A stretch of DNA of 64,000 bases, from positions 496,001 to 560,000 of the forward strand of contig NZ_JABBGE010000003.1 of NCBI RefSeq assembly GCF_012927245.1. Direction: 5' to 3'. This document shows, piece by piece, positions 37,843-46,477 of this stretch. Numbering within the stretch: position 1 is the stretch's first letter; each line of letters begins with the position of its first letter. Position numbers and translations under genes: made by a program. The DNA comes from Streptomyces sp. R302. Lineage in GTDB: Bacteria; Actinomycetota; Actinomycetes; Streptomycetales; Streptomycetaceae. The notes below the pieces were generated by a model that worked only from the letters and a program-made list of their open reading frames with translations, had not been told where the DNA came from and did not search any database.

Positions 37843-38541
37843 TCACGCCTCGACCGCGCCGAGCTGGCCCATCAGCCCGAGCAGGTCGTACTGCCACCAG
37901 CCCTCGACCATCTTCCCGTCGTCACGGAAGCGGTGGATGGTGGTGCCGGTCATGGTGACCTCCATGCCGGTCGGCTGGAGGCCCATGAAGTCCCCGACGT
38001 GGGAGCCGGTCCAGGTCCAGCGGGTGCACACGCGGTCGCCGTCGGCGATCTGGTCCTCGATCGCGAAGGCGAAGTCGAAGCCCGCGCGCCACATCTCCAC
38101 CTCGCGCCGGACCGCGTCGAGCCCGATGGTGTCCTGCGGGTTGGTCGGGTCGTGGTCGTGGTAGCCCTCGGCGAGCAGGACGTCGAGCAGCGCCAGGTCC
38201 GAGCCGTCCGCAAGGCGCTCGAACAGCTGCCGCGCGTTCGCCTTGTACAGCGCCTCGTCCCGGACCACGTCCAGGTCGGTGAAGGTCGGCATCTCGTCGC
38301 AGAGGGCGACCAACTCCCGGAAGATCCGGTCGGTCTCCGGCAGCTGGGAGTTGCGCATCGCCACGTCGTACGAGGGGAACTCCACGATCTCCACGACGTG
38401 CTGGGCGTCGGACCGGTCGGTCCCGACGATGGAGTGGGTGGCGGTCCGCTTCCCCCGGGTCTGCTCGACCCAGCGGTCCATGAGCCGGTTGAGCTCCTCG
38501 ACCTGGCTCGTCCTGCAATCGATGATCTGCACGAAGGTCAT
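37843..38541 (-). CDS. Two-domain protein: ABM-like N-terminus and SnoaL-like C-terminus
   Basis: The 232-residue product has an N-terminal region of about 100 residues (MTFVQIIDCRTSQVEELNRL) like dimeric alpha-beta-barrel proteins. The C-terminal SnoaL/NTF2-like region has GYHDHDPTNPQ, WTWTGSHVGDFMG and TGTTIHRFRDDGKMVEGWW, typical of ester-cyclase-like SnoaL proteins. The activity is unknown. It starts the accessory block behind groEL. Confidence 0.75.
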   Translation of the reverse strand: MTFVQIIDCRTSQVEELNRLMDRWVEQTRGKRTATHSIVGTDRSDAQHVVEIVEFPSYDVAMRNSQLPETDRIFRELVALCDEMPTFTDLDVVRDEALYKANARQLFERLADGSDLALLDVLLAEGYHDHDPTNPQDTIGLDAVRREVEMWRAGFDFAFAIEDQIADGDRVCTRWTWTGSHVGDFMGLQPTGMEVTMTGTTIHRFRDDGKMVEGWWQYDLLGLMGQLGAVEA

Positions 38542-38584
38542 GGCCGCCTCCGACCGGGCGAAGCCGCGGATGGACCCCTCCAGT

Positions 38585-39604
38585 CTAGGCCGAGTGGCCG
38601 AGGTCGGCGGCTCTTACCTCCTCCGCGAAGGGTTCGCCGCGGGTGTAGCGGACGATCTCGTCGAGCGCCTGGTCGGTCATCCGGTGCAGCTCGTTGCCGA
38701 GGGAGCCCGCGATGTGCGGGGTGAGCAGGACGTTGGGGAGGGTGTAGAGCGGGGAGTCGGGCGGCGGAAGCTCGGGGTCGGTGACGTCGAGGACGGCGTG
38801 GAGGCGGCCCGCGGTGAGGTGCGGGAGGAGGGCGTCCTCGTCGACGAGGGAGCCCCGGGAGGTGTTGATCAGGGTGGCGCCGTCGGGCAGGGCGGCGAGC
38901 TGGCGGGCGCCGATCATGCGGTACGTGGACGGGAGCTGCGGCGCGTGCACGGAGACCACCGAGCTGCGGGCGCAGAGTTCGTCCAGGCCGGCGAGGGTCG
39001 CACCGGGCGGGGGAGTCGTCAGGTACGGGTCGTGGAGCAGCACCTCGACGTCGAAGGGGCGCAGCAGGTCGACGACCCGGCGGCCGATCCGGGAGGCGCC
39101 GACGATGCCGACCGTGCGGCGGTAGTTGCCCCAGGAGGCGGACTCGGCGAGCCAGCCGTGGCCGGCGCGGAGTTCGGCGTAGCGCCGGGCCGAGCGCAGT
39201 ACCCGCTTCCCGGCGAAGAGGATCGCGGCGAGGGTGTACTCGGCGACCGGGAGCGCGTTGGCGGCGGCGGCGCTGGTGACCTTCAGGCCGCGTTCCCAGC
39301 AGGCGTCGGTGATGTGGTGCTTGACCGAACCGGCCGCGTGCACGACGGCCTTGAGGCGGGGGGCGCGGGCCAGGACCTCGGGGGTGAGCGGGGTGGCGCC
39401 CCAGCAGGTGAGGAGGAGTTCGGCCTCGGCGAGGGCGGCGGCGGTGCGCGGGCCGGGGGCGGTCAGGTCGTGGGCGACCAGGTGCGGGTCGGTGCGGGTG
39501 AGGGCGGCGAGGCGGGCGCGGTGGGCGTCGGTGAGGAGGCGGTCGGCGACGCCGGGGCCCATCGCGAGCAGCAGCGCGGGGCGGTTGTCGGTGGTCGGGT
39601 GCAT
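38585..39604 (-). CDS. D-isomer-specific 2-hydroxyacid dehydrogenase family protein
   Basis: The 339-residue product (ATG 39604; a GTG at 39625 would add 7 residues) has an NAD-binding region VGIVGASRIGRRV, where the second Gly of the usual GxGxxG is Ser. It also has TSRGSLVDEDAL with the catalytic Arg region, and TPHIAGS with the catalytic His. It is 34 bases behind the permease gene and on the same strand, so it probably belongs to the sugar operon. A sugar-acid substrate is inferred from context. Confidence 0.83.
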   Translation of the reverse strand: MHPTTDNRPALLLAMGPGVADRLLTDAHRARLAALTRTDPHLVAHDLTAPGPRTAAALAEAELLLTCWGATPLTPEVLARAPRLKAVVHAAGSVKHHITDACWERGLKVTSAAAANALPVAEYTLAAILFAGKRVLRSARRYAELRAGHGWLAESASWGNYRRTVGIVGASRIGRRVVDLLRPFDVEVLLHDPYLTTPPPGATLAGLDELCARSSVVSVHAPQLPSTYRMIGARQLAALPDGATLINTSRGSLVDEDALLPHLTAGRLHAVLDVTDPELPPPDSPLYTLPNVLLTPHIAGSLGNELHRMTDQALDEIVRYTRGEPFAEEVRAADLGHSA

Positions 39605-39638
39605 GGTGGGAGGTGAGCTCCTCACGTGACGGGGCTCC

Positions 39639-40502
39639 TCACTTGACGCTGCCGGCGGTGAGGCCGGCCTTCCAGTGGCGCTGGAGCGAGACGAAGGCGA
39701 GGACGAGGGGGACGACGGCGAGCAGGGAGCCGGTGACGACCAGGGGGTAGTAGTCCGGTTCGGCGTGGGCGTTGCTGTTCCACGCGTACAGGCCGAGGCT
39801 CAGCGGGAAGAGCTTCTGGTCCGAGAGCATCACCAGGGGGAGGAAGAAGTTGTTCCAGACGGCGGTGAACTGGAAGAGGAAGACGGTCACGAAGCCCGGC
39901 ATGACGGTGCGCAGACCGATCGACCAGAAGACGCGCAGTTCGCCGGCGCCGTCGATGCGGGCGGCCTCCAGGACCTCGTCGGGGACGTAGGCGGCGCACA
40001 GCACCCGGGACAGGTAGACCCCGAAGGGGTTGACGAGGACCGGGAGGAGGACGGCGGCGTAGGTGTTGACGATGCCGAGTTCGCTGGCGAGCAGGTACAT
40101 CGGCAGGGCGAGCGCGGTGGTGGGGACGAGGACGCCGAGCAGGACGAGCCCGAAGAGCTTCTCCTTGCCGCGGAAGTCGTAGACGTGGAAGGCGTATCCG
40201 GCGGCGACGCTGATCAGCGCGCAGGCGGCGGCGCCGACGCCGGCGTAGAGGAGGCTGTTGAGGTACCAGCGGAAGTAGACGCCGTCGTTGTAGGCGGCGA
40301 GCCGGGCGAGGTTGCCGCCGAGGTCGAAGCCCTCGAAGGAGAAGGCGTTCCCGGCGAGGAGGCCGCCGGCGTCCTTGGTGGCGGCGGTGACCAGCCAGAC
40401 CAGGGGGAAGAGCATGTAGCAGGTGGCGAGGAGGAGGACGCCGTTGACGGCGCCCTTCGACAGCCAGCGGGAGCGGAGGGCGCGGGAAGGGCGGGCGCTC
40501 AT
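39639..40502 (-). CDS. Carbohydrate ABC transporter permease, MalG type
   Basis: The 287-residue protein has six membrane segments and the inner-loop EAA motif EAARIDGAGELRVFWSIGLR that docks the ATPase. It overlaps the partner permease gene by 4 bases. No ATPase gene is in the operon; Streptomyces sugar importers commonly share MsiK. Confidence 0.93.
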   Translation of the reverse strand: MSARPSRALRSRWLSKGAVNGVLLLATCYMLFPLVWLVTAATKDAGGLLAGNAFSFEGFDLGGNLARLAAYNDGVYFRWYLNSLLYAGVGAAACALISVAAGYAFHVYDFRGKEKLFGLVLLGVLVPTTALALPMYLLASELGIVNTYAAVLLPVLVNPFGVYLSRVLCAAYVPDEVLEAARIDGAGELRVFWSIGLRTVMPGFVTVFLFQFTAVWNNFFLPLVMLSDQKLFPLSLGLYAWNSNAHAEPDYYPLVVTGSLLAVVPLVLAFVSLQRHWKAGLTAGSVK

Positions 40503-41389
40503 GCGGCCTTCTCCTTCCGGTCCCGGGTGAGGCGGGTGACGGCGAAGGAGAGCAGCGCGGCGGTCAGGGCGAGCAGGATCGAGGCGGCCGCGGCCAGGCC
40601 GTAGTCGTTGCGGTCGAAGGCGGCGGAGTACGCGTACATGTTCGGCGTCCAGGTGGAGGTGACGGCGGAGCCTGTGCCCCTGCTGAGGATCAGCGGTTCG
40701 GTGAAGAGCTGGAGGGAGCCGATGACGGTGAAGAGGCCGACCATCGCCAGGGAGCCGCGCAGCAGCGGGATCTTGACGGAGAAGGCGGTGCGCCAGGCGC
40801 CGGCGCCGTCGACGGTGGCGGCTTCGAGGACGGAGCGGTCGATGGCCTGGAGGGCGGCGTAGAAGATGATCAGGTTGTAGCCGAGCCACTCCCAGAGGGC
40901 GATGTTGACGACGGACGGCAGGGCGCCCTCGGGGGAGAAGAAGTCGAAGCCGATCCCGCCGGCCTCCATCGCCCGGACGACCGGGCTGAGTTGGGGCGTG
41001 TAGAGGTAGACCCAGATCAGCGCGGCGATGATGCCGGGCACGGCGTGCGGCAGGAAGAGCGCGAGCTGGAAGAGGCGGCGGGCGCGGGCGAGGGCGGAGT
41101 CGAGGAGGAGGGCGAGGCCGAGGGCGCCGCCGAGCAGCAGCGGCAGATAGAGCAGGCAGTAGCCGAGCAGCACGCCGAAGCCCTCGCGGAAGGCCCGGTC
41201 ACCCAGCGCCGTGGCGTAGTTGCCGAGGCCGGTGAAGACGGTCTCGGAGCCGCCGAAGCCCAGTCCCGACTGCTTCTCGGTGAAGAGGCTCAGCCAGACC
41301 GCGTAGCCGATCGGCACCACCAGCACCGCGGTGAAGAGCAGGAAGAAGGGGGTCAGCAGGAGTGCCGCGGCACGGGTGCGGGCCTTCAC
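40499..41389 (-). CDS. Carbohydrate ABC transporter permease, MalF type
   Basis: The 296-residue protein has six membrane segments, the first at about 10-30 (LLLTPFFLLFTAVLVVPIG). The EAA loop reads EAATVDGAGAWRTAFSVKIP. It sits between the binding protein and the second permease and overlaps the latter. Confidence 0.93.
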   Translation of the reverse strand: MKARTRAAALLLTPFFLLFTAVLVVPIGYAVWLSLFTEKQSGLGFGGSETVFTGLGNYATALGDRAFREGFGVLLGYCLLYLPLLLGGALGLALLLDSALARARRLFQLALFLPHAVPGIIAALIWVYLYTPQLSPVVRAMEAGGIGFDFFSPEGALPSVVNIALWEWLGYNLIIFYAALQAIDRSVLEAATVDGAGAWRTAFSVKIPLLRGSLAMVGLFTVIGSLQLFTEPLILSRGTGSAVTSTWTPNMYAYSAAFDRNDYGLAAAASILLALTAALLSFAVTRLTRDRKEKAA

Positions 41390-41393
41390 GTGC

Positions 41394-42710
41394 TCAGCCC
41401 TCGACCTTCAGGCCGCGCTTGGTGAGCTCGGCGACGGTGGCGTCGTGGCCGGCCTTCACCGCCTCGGCGAGGGTGGGGCCGCCGGGGGCGACGGCGCCGA
41501 AGCGGTCCTTGATGGCGGTGTTGGTGGTGCCGGTGGTGGGGCCCCAGGACCACTGCGGGGAGATGGAGGCGCCGGCCGCCTCGAAGAGGGCGTAGATGTC
41601 CTGGCCGCCGTAGTAGCTCGCGTCGAAGGCCTTCTTGGCGGCGGGGCGCAGGGCGGTCGCGGCGGGGAAGGCGCTGGAGGTGCCGGAGGCGATGCGCGCC
41701 TTCACGCCCTCCTCGGTGGTGGTCATCCACTTCGCGAACTCGACGGCGGCCGCCTTCTTCGTGCTGTTCTTCGGCACGGCGAAGGTGGAGCCGCCGAGCA
41801 TGCCGGAGGCGGGCCTGCCGTCCCAGCTGGGCACGGGGGCGACGGCCCACTTGCCGGACTGCTCGGGGAGGGTGCCCTTGAGGACGCCGGCGCCCCAGGA
41901 GGCGCCGAGGTAGCCGAGGGTGGTGCCGTTCTTGAGGGAGCCGGTCCACTCGGGGCTGAAGGAGGCGTTCTTGTGGACGAGTCCGTCGTCGAGGAGGCCC
42001 TGCCAGTAGGCGGTGACCTTGGTGGTGGCCGGGTCGGTGGTGTCGACCTTCCAGGTGTCGTCCTCGGCCTTGAACCACTGGGCGCCGGCCTGCCAGGCCA
42101 TGGCCTCGAAGGTGGTGGGGTCGTCGGGGAAGAAGGTGGCGATGCGGGCCTCGGCGTCGGCCTTCCTCACCTGCTCGGCGGCCTTCCGGAAGGCGTCCCA
42201 GGTGGTGGGGACCTCGATCCTGTGCTTCTCGAAGAGGTCCTTGCGGTAGTAGAAGGCCTGCGGGGCGGCGTCGAAGGGGACGGCCCAGGACCGGCCGCCG
42301 AGGGTGGTGAGGTCGACGGCCTGGGGGAGGAACTTCGCGCGGTCGGCCTCGGTGAAGGCGTCGCCGATGTCCTGGAGGGCGCCGGAGGAGACGAACTCGG
42401 GGAGCGAGGGGTACTCGACGGAGACGAGGTCGGGGGCGTTGCCCGCCTTCACGGCGTTGGAGATCTTGGCGTAGCCGCCGGCGTTGCCGGAGGGGATCTC
42501 CTCGAAGGTCACCTCGATGTCGGTGTGGGAGGCGTTGAAGGCGTCGACGACGTCCTTCGTGCCCTTGGCCCAGCCCCAGAAGGTGATCGTGACCGGCTTG
42601 CCGCCGGCGGAATCGGTGGCGTCACCGCCGCCGCCGCAGGCCGTGAGGACGGCGAGGGCGGTGGCGGTGGAGGCTATGACGCGGGTCGTTCTGCTCCGGC
42701 TGAGGCTCAC
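41394..42710 (-). CDS. Sugar-binding lipoprotein of the ABC transporter
   Basis: The 438-residue protein has a lipobox LTAC (Cys25), followed by GGGGD and then the family-1 solute-binding start VTITFWGWAKGTKDVVDAF. GTG 42710 puts the signal peptide at the N-terminus. It is the first gene of the operon, which gives binding protein, two permeases, then the dehydrogenase. The ligand is unknown; the link to DUF2264 suggests a uronide- or rhamnose-containing oligosaccharide. Confidence 0.92.
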   Translation of the reverse strand: MSLSRSRTTRVIASTATALAVLTACGGGGDATDSAGGKPVTITFWGWAKGTKDVVDAFNASHTDIEVTFEEIPSGNAGGYAKISNAVKAGNAPDLVSVEYPSLPEFVSSGALQDIGDAFTEADRAKFLPQAVDLTTLGGRSWAVPFDAAPQAFYYRKDLFEKHRIEVPTTWDAFRKAAEQVRKADAEARIATFFPDDPTTFEAMAWQAGAQWFKAEDDTWKVDTTDPATTKVTAYWQGLLDDGLVHKNASFSPEWTGSLKNGTTLGYLGASWGAGVLKGTLPEQSGKWAVAPVPSWDGRPASGMLGGSTFAVPKNSTKKAAAVEFAKWMTTTEEGVKARIASGTSSAFPAATALRPAAKKAFDASYYGGQDIYALFEAAGASISPQWSWGPTTGTTNTAIKDRFGAVAPGGPTLAEAVKAGHDATVAELTKRGLKVEG

Positions 42711-42752
42711 GGCACGGCTCCTGATCGAAGGGCGTGGACGGGGGTTGGCCGT

Positions 42753-42806
42753 GATCCTGGGACCGTTCCTGAGCGAAGTCAAGAGCGAAAGATTGAATGA
42801 TCGAAA
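42753..42806 (-). promoter_or_regulatory. Promoter and operator of the sugar ABC operon
   Basis: On the minus strand the order is TTTCGATCATTC (42806-42795), 12 bases, TTGACT (-35, 42782-42777), 18 bases, AGGATC (-10, 42758-42753). The same operator, spacings and hexamer types occur at 43990-44043 in front of the DUF2264 gene. Further GATC-rich half-sites lie at about 42808-42823. Confidence 0.78.
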
Positions 42807-42840
42807 AAAGATCAGATCGATCAGGGGGAGGGCAGGCGGT

Positions 42841-43923
42841 TCAGCGGGCGGCACCGCAGGAGGCGCGGACCCGCAGCCGCGGCAGCAGGCTCACGTGCCT
42901 CGCCGCCGGCTCCTCCTCGTCCGCGCCGCCGGCGAGCCGCTCCACGAGGAGCTCCGTGGCGTGCCGGCCCACCTGCCGCTTCGGCGGGGCGACCGCCGTC
43001 AGCGGGGTGTCGGCGAGGGCGGCGACCTCGTCGTCGTACGCGATGAGGGCGAGGTCCCGCGGGACCCGCACGCCGAGCGGGGCGAGCCGCTGGGTGATCT
43101 CGATCGCGTCCACGTCGTTGTGGACGAGTGCCGCGCTCGCCAGGCCCGAGCGGACCGCCTCGTGCAGCGCCCGCACCGCACGCTCGAAGCCCTCCGGATC
43201 CGCCTCGGCCGGCACGGACTCGATGACCGGGAGCGGCTGCTCCAGGCCGAGCACCGCGAGGGCCTCCGCGTACCCGGCCCGCACCGCCAGCGCCGTCGGC
43301 GAGTCCGCGCGCGCCACGAGCAGCGGCGTCGCGTGCCCGAGCCCCAGCAGATGGCGCAGGGCGAGCAGCACCCCGTGGGCGTGGTCGGAGGAGACCCGGT
43401 CCAGGCCGTCGAGCGGGCTGCCCGGCTCGGCGCGCCGCTCCAGGAGCACCGCGGGCACGGGCAGCTCCGCCGGCCAGTCGCCGTACGCGAGCCGGTCCTC
43501 GGGCCGGCGCCACCCCGGCGCCACGAGCACGCCCTCGGCGCCGGCCGCGAGCAGCCCCTCGGCGCGGGCCCGGTCCTCCTCGGGGCGGTAGTCCGAGATC
43601 CGCAGCACGAGCCGGGCGCCCGCCCGGGCCGCCGCCTCGTGCGCGCCCCGGATGACCTCGGCGAAGTAGTACGTGGCGGAGGGGGCGAGCAGGCCGAGCA
43701 CCAGTCCCTCGCCGGCCGGGGCGCCGGGCGCGGCGGCCCGGGGCCAGGAGACCTGGCCGTGCACCCGGTCGAGCACTCCGCGCGAGGCGAGCGCCTCGGC
43801 GTCGCGGCGGGCGGTCACGGGGGAGACCCCCAGGAGGCCGGCCAGTTCGGCGACGCGGACCGTGCCGCGCTCGCGCACCAGGTCCAGCAGTCGGGCGTGT
43901 CGTTCGGCGGCACTCTCGCGCAC
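42841..43923 (-). CDS. Transcriptional regulator: DeoR-type HTH with LacI-type sensor domain
   Basis: The 360-residue product has an N-terminal DeoR-like winged helix (RHARLLDLVRERGTVRVAELAGL then SPVTARRDAEAL). A LacI/periplasmic-binding domain follows from about residue 70, with VLGLLAPSATYYFAEVIRGA and ALVHNDVDAIEITQRL. LacI proteins normally carry a different HTH, so this is a chimera type. It lies between the two promoters that share its likely operator and reads toward the transporter operon. Repression relieved by the imported sugar is the likely mode. Confidence 0.87.
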   Translation of the reverse strand: MRESAAERHARLLDLVRERGTVRVAELAGLLGVSPVTARRDAEALASRGVLDRVHGQVSWPRAAAPGAPAGEGLVLGLLAPSATYYFAEVIRGAHEAAARAGARLVLRISDYRPEEDRARAEGLLAAGAEGVLVAPGWRRPEDRLAYGDWPAELPVPAVLLERRAEPGSPLDGLDRVSSDHAHGVLLALRHLLGLGHATPLLVARADSPTALAVRAGYAEALAVLGLEQPLPVIESVPAEADPEGFERAVRALHEAVRSGLASAALVHNDVDAIEITQRLAPLGVRVPRDLALIAYDDEVAALADTPLTAVAPPKRQVGRHATELLVERLAGGADEEEPAARHVSLLPRLRVRASCGAAR

Positions 43924-43989
43924 GTGCGGTTCCCCCTCGCGGTGGTGGTGGTCCCCCGACCTTAGTCGAAGATGATCGAACGGAGGGAG

Positions 43990-44043
43990 TTTCGATCATT
44001 CGATCCGAATCTCTTGACGATTCGATCGGCCCCGCCGAGGATT
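43990..44043 (+). promoter_or_regulatory. Promoter and operator of the DUF2264 gene
   Basis: TTTCGATCATTC (43990-44001), 12 bases, TTGACG (44014-44019), 18 bases, AGGATT (44038-44043). It matches the transporter promoter element by element. GATGATCGAAC at 43973-43983 and ATTCGATCGG at 44020-44029 are possible extra half-sites, which could also serve the divergent regulator gene. Confidence 0.78.
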
Positions 44044-44046
44044 CCG

Positions 44047-44148
44047 GTCGATGTCGATGTCGATGTCGATGTCGATGTCGATGTCGATGTCGATGTCGAT
44101 GTCGATGTCGATGTCGATGTCGATGTCGATGTCGATGTCGATGTCGAC
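44047..44148 (+). repeat. GTCGAT hexanucleotide microsatellite, 16 perfect copies
   Basis: GTCGAT repeats perfectly from 44047 to 44142, then once as GTCGAC. It begins at the predicted transcription start of the DUF2264 mRNA. Each unit junction makes an ATG, giving 16 ATGs (44051 to 44141) that are all in frame with the downstream gene without a stop. Confidence 0.97.
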
Positions 44149-44191
44149 GCCGACGCGTACGCCCCCGGAGCCGAGGGAGCATCGGAGCAGC

Positions 44192-46024
44192 ATGCCCACC
44201 CCGCCCGAGGACCGCGTGCTCAGTCCGTACACCGGCTGGACCCGCGCGCACTGGGAGGACACCGCCGACCGGCTCCTCCTCGCCGTCCGACCCCACGCCT
44301 CCCCGCGCGGCGCCCTCGTCGACCTGCCGGGCCCCCGCCCCAGCTGGTCCGGCGCCCGCTCCGACGGCCTGGAGGGCTTCGCCCGTACGTTCCTCCTCGC
44401 GGCCCTCCGCGTCGCCGGGGCCCGCGGGGCGGACCCGTACGGCCACCTCGACCGGTACGCCTCGGGCCTCGCCGCCGGCACCGCGCACCCCGGCCGCGAG
44501 GACCGGGAGTCCTGGCCCCTGATGGCCGGCACCCGCCAGGCGGTCGTCGAGTCCGCCTCGATCGCCCTCGCCCTGCGCCTCACCCGCCCCTGGCTCTGGG
44601 ACCGCCTCGACACCCCGGTCCGCGAACGCCTCGTACGGTGGCTGCTCCCCGCCCTCGGCCCGTCCCCCGTCGACAACAACTGGTGGCTCTTCGGCCTCAC
44701 CGTCGCCGGCCTCCTCCAGGACGCCGGCACCGAGACCGACCGCGCCGCCGCGACGATCGACCGCTCCCTCGCCCGCATCGAGGAGTGGTACCTCGGCGAC
44801 GGCTGGTACAGCGACGGCGACAACCGCGCCTTCGATCACTACAACTCCTGGGCCCTGCACCTCTACCCGGTGCTCCACGCCCACCTCGCCGGCGACCGCG
44901 CCCTCCTCGACCGGTACGGGCCCCGGCTCCGCGCCCACCTCGCCGACCACGCCCACCTCTTCGACGCGAACGGCGCCCCCGTCCCCTACGGGCGCTCGCT
45001 GATCTACCGCTTCGCCGCGGCCGCCGCCCCCTGGCTCGGCACCCTCACCGGCCACACCCCGCTCACCCCCGGAGCCACCCGCCGCCTCGCCTCCGGATCC
45101 CTGCGGTACTTCCTCGACCGCGGCGCCACCGACGCCGGAGGACTCCTCACCCTCGGCTGGCACGGCCCCCACCCGCCGCTGGTCCAGGCGTACTCCGGTC
45201 CCGGCTCCCCCTACTGGGCCGCCAAGGGCTTCCTCGGACTGCTGCTCCCGCCGGACCACCCCGCCTGGACCGACCCCGAGGAACCCCTCCCGGCCGAACG
45301 AGCCGACACCGCCCGCCCCCTCGGCCCCACCGGACTCCTCGTCCAGACCACCGCCGCCGACGGCCTCGTCCGCCTCCACAACCACGGCAGCAACCACGTC
45401 GCCGCCGGCGGCGAGGACGGCGACGACCCCGGCTACGCCCGCTTCGCCTACGCCACCCGTACGGGCCCCACCGGCGCCCCCGACCCGGCCGACAACCACT
45501 TCGCGCTGCTCGGCCCCGACGGCACGGCCACCCACCGCGGCCCCGCCGAACCGCTCGCCACGGGCCCCGACCGCGCCGCGTCCGCGCACTCCCCGCTCCC
45601 CGGCGTCCGGGTCGTCTCCACCACCGTCGTCCACGGCCGCGCCGAACTCCGCGTCCACCTCGTCCTGGACGCCCCGGAGGGGACCCCCGTACGGCAGACC
45701 GGCTGGGCCGCCGCCGAAGGACCCGGCGCGCCGGTCTCCCAGCTCCACCCCGTCCACGGCTACGACCCCGGGGTCACCGTCCTGGCCACCGGGGCCACCC
45801 TCCAGGGCCCGGCCCCGACGCGTACCCCCGCCGTCCACGGCACCACCCGGGGGCCCGTCGCGCTCTTCGCCGCCGTCGCCTCGCTCACCGGCGAGCCCGG
45901 CCCGGCCCCGGCCGCCGCCCTCGCGGAGGTCCGGGCCACCGGCGGCACCGGGCTGTACGTCAGGTGGTGGGACGGTGCGTCCACGCGCCTCGACGCGGCG
46001 TCCGCCGGTCCGACCACGCGGTGA
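44192..46024 (+). CDS. DUF2264 domain protein (glycan-associated)
   Basis: The 610-residue product has DUF2264 features: RDWEDTADRLL-like start (AHWEDTADRLLL), DNNWWLFGLTVAGLL, and GWYSDGDNRAFDHYNSWALH. These are typical of an alpha/alpha-barrel fold related to unsaturated-glycan hydrolases and heparinase-like proteins. ATG 44192 has a CGGAG ribosome site 4 bases upstream. Translation could also begin at any of 16 in-frame ATGs from 44051, which would add a (Met-Ser)n leader of up to 47 residues. No signal peptide is seen, so it would be cytoplasmic and act on imported sugar. Confidence 0.85.
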   Translation: MPTPPEDRVLSPYTGWTRAHWEDTADRLLLAVRPHASPRGALVDLPGPRPSWSGARSDGLEGFARTFLLAALRVAGARGADPYGHLDRYASGLAAGTAHPGREDRESWPLMAGTRQAVVESASIALALRLTRPWLWDRLDTPVRERLVRWLLPALGPSPVDNNWWLFGLTVAGLLQDAGTETDRAAATIDRSLARIEEWYLGDGWYSDGDNRAFDHYNSWALHLYPVLHAHLAGDRALLDRYGPRLRAHLADHAHLFDANGAPVPYGRSLIYRFAAAAAPWLGTLTGHTPLTPGATRRLASGSLRYFLDRGATDAGGLLTLGWHGPHPPLVQAYSGPGSPYWAAKGFLGLLLPPDHPAWTDPEEPLPAERADTARPLGPTGLLVQTTAADGLVRLHNHGSNHVAAGGEDGDDPGYARFAYATRTGPTGAPDPADNHFALLGPDGTATHRGPAEPLATGPDRAASAHSPLPGVRVVSTTVVHGRAELRVHLVLDAPEGTPVRQTGWAAAEGPGAPVSQLHPVHGYDPGVTVLATGATLQGPAPTRTPAVHGTTRGPVALFAAVASLTGEPGPAPAAALAEVRATGGTGLYVRWWDGASTRLDAASAGPTTR

Positions 46025-46388
46025 CCAGCGCCTGCACCGTCATGGTCGCGGCGAGGGAGCCGGCGGCGACCATGAACGTGCCGATCGCGTAGAGGCCGCT
46101 GGCGTCGTCCGACCAGTCGTAGAACGCGGCGAGCGAGAGCCCGGCCGTGGTGGCGAGCGCGCCGTCCCGGCCGTGCCCCCGCACCGCCGCCCAGACCACC
46201 GGCACCAGCAGCGTCAGCGCGAGGCCGACGACCTGCCAGGCCTCGTACGGACCCGTCTGCGAGCCGTCCGGGTGCACGTCGCGCTTCTGGTCCCAGCCCA
46301 GCCAGACGGCCCAGGAGGCCACCGCGAGCAGGGCCGTCACCGCGGCGGCCGGGGAGAGGGAGCGCGTGCGTCGAAGGATTCCGTCCAT
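45960..46388 (-). CDS. Four-segment small membrane protein
   Basis: The 142-residue product starts MDGILRRTRSL and has four hydrophobic segments separated by short charged loops. No known motif was recognised. Its 3' end overlaps the convergent DUF2264 gene by 65 bases. Confidence 0.65.
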   Translation of the reverse strand: MDGILRRTRSLSPAAAVTALLAVASWAVWLGWDQKRDVHPDGSQTGPYEAWQVVGLALTLLVPVVWAAVRGHGRDGALATTAGLSLAAFYDWSDDASGLYAIGTFMVAAGSLAATMTVQALVTAWSDRRTPRRGAWTHRPTT

Positions 46389-46477
46389 GCGTCCGAGATT
46401 CGTGCACGCGGTCGGGTCCACGCAGCCGGGAAGGTACTCAACCGCCCCTGAGTACCAGGGACGTACCACGGACGTAC

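Noticed and set aside
43924..43989. A second regulator gene or small ORF before the hexamer repeat
   Set aside because: The region is too short and is fully accounted for by operator-like sites and the regulator's own promoter.
44047..44148. Hexamer array considered as CRISPR or as a replication iteron set
   Set aside because: There are no spacers, the unit is only 6 bases, and no cas or replication gene is near.
42821..45838. A 1005-codon minus-strand frame through the regulator, the hexamer repeat and the DUF2264 gene
   Set aside because: It has no domain match in its own frame. It is open only because of GC bias and because the hexamer repeat carries no stop in this frame.
43972..46092. 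A plus-strand frame reading (Val-Asp)n through the hexamer repeat
   Set aside because: Downstream it is a Pro/Arg-rich shadow of the DUF2264 gene. The other frame carries the conserved motifs and the ribosome site.
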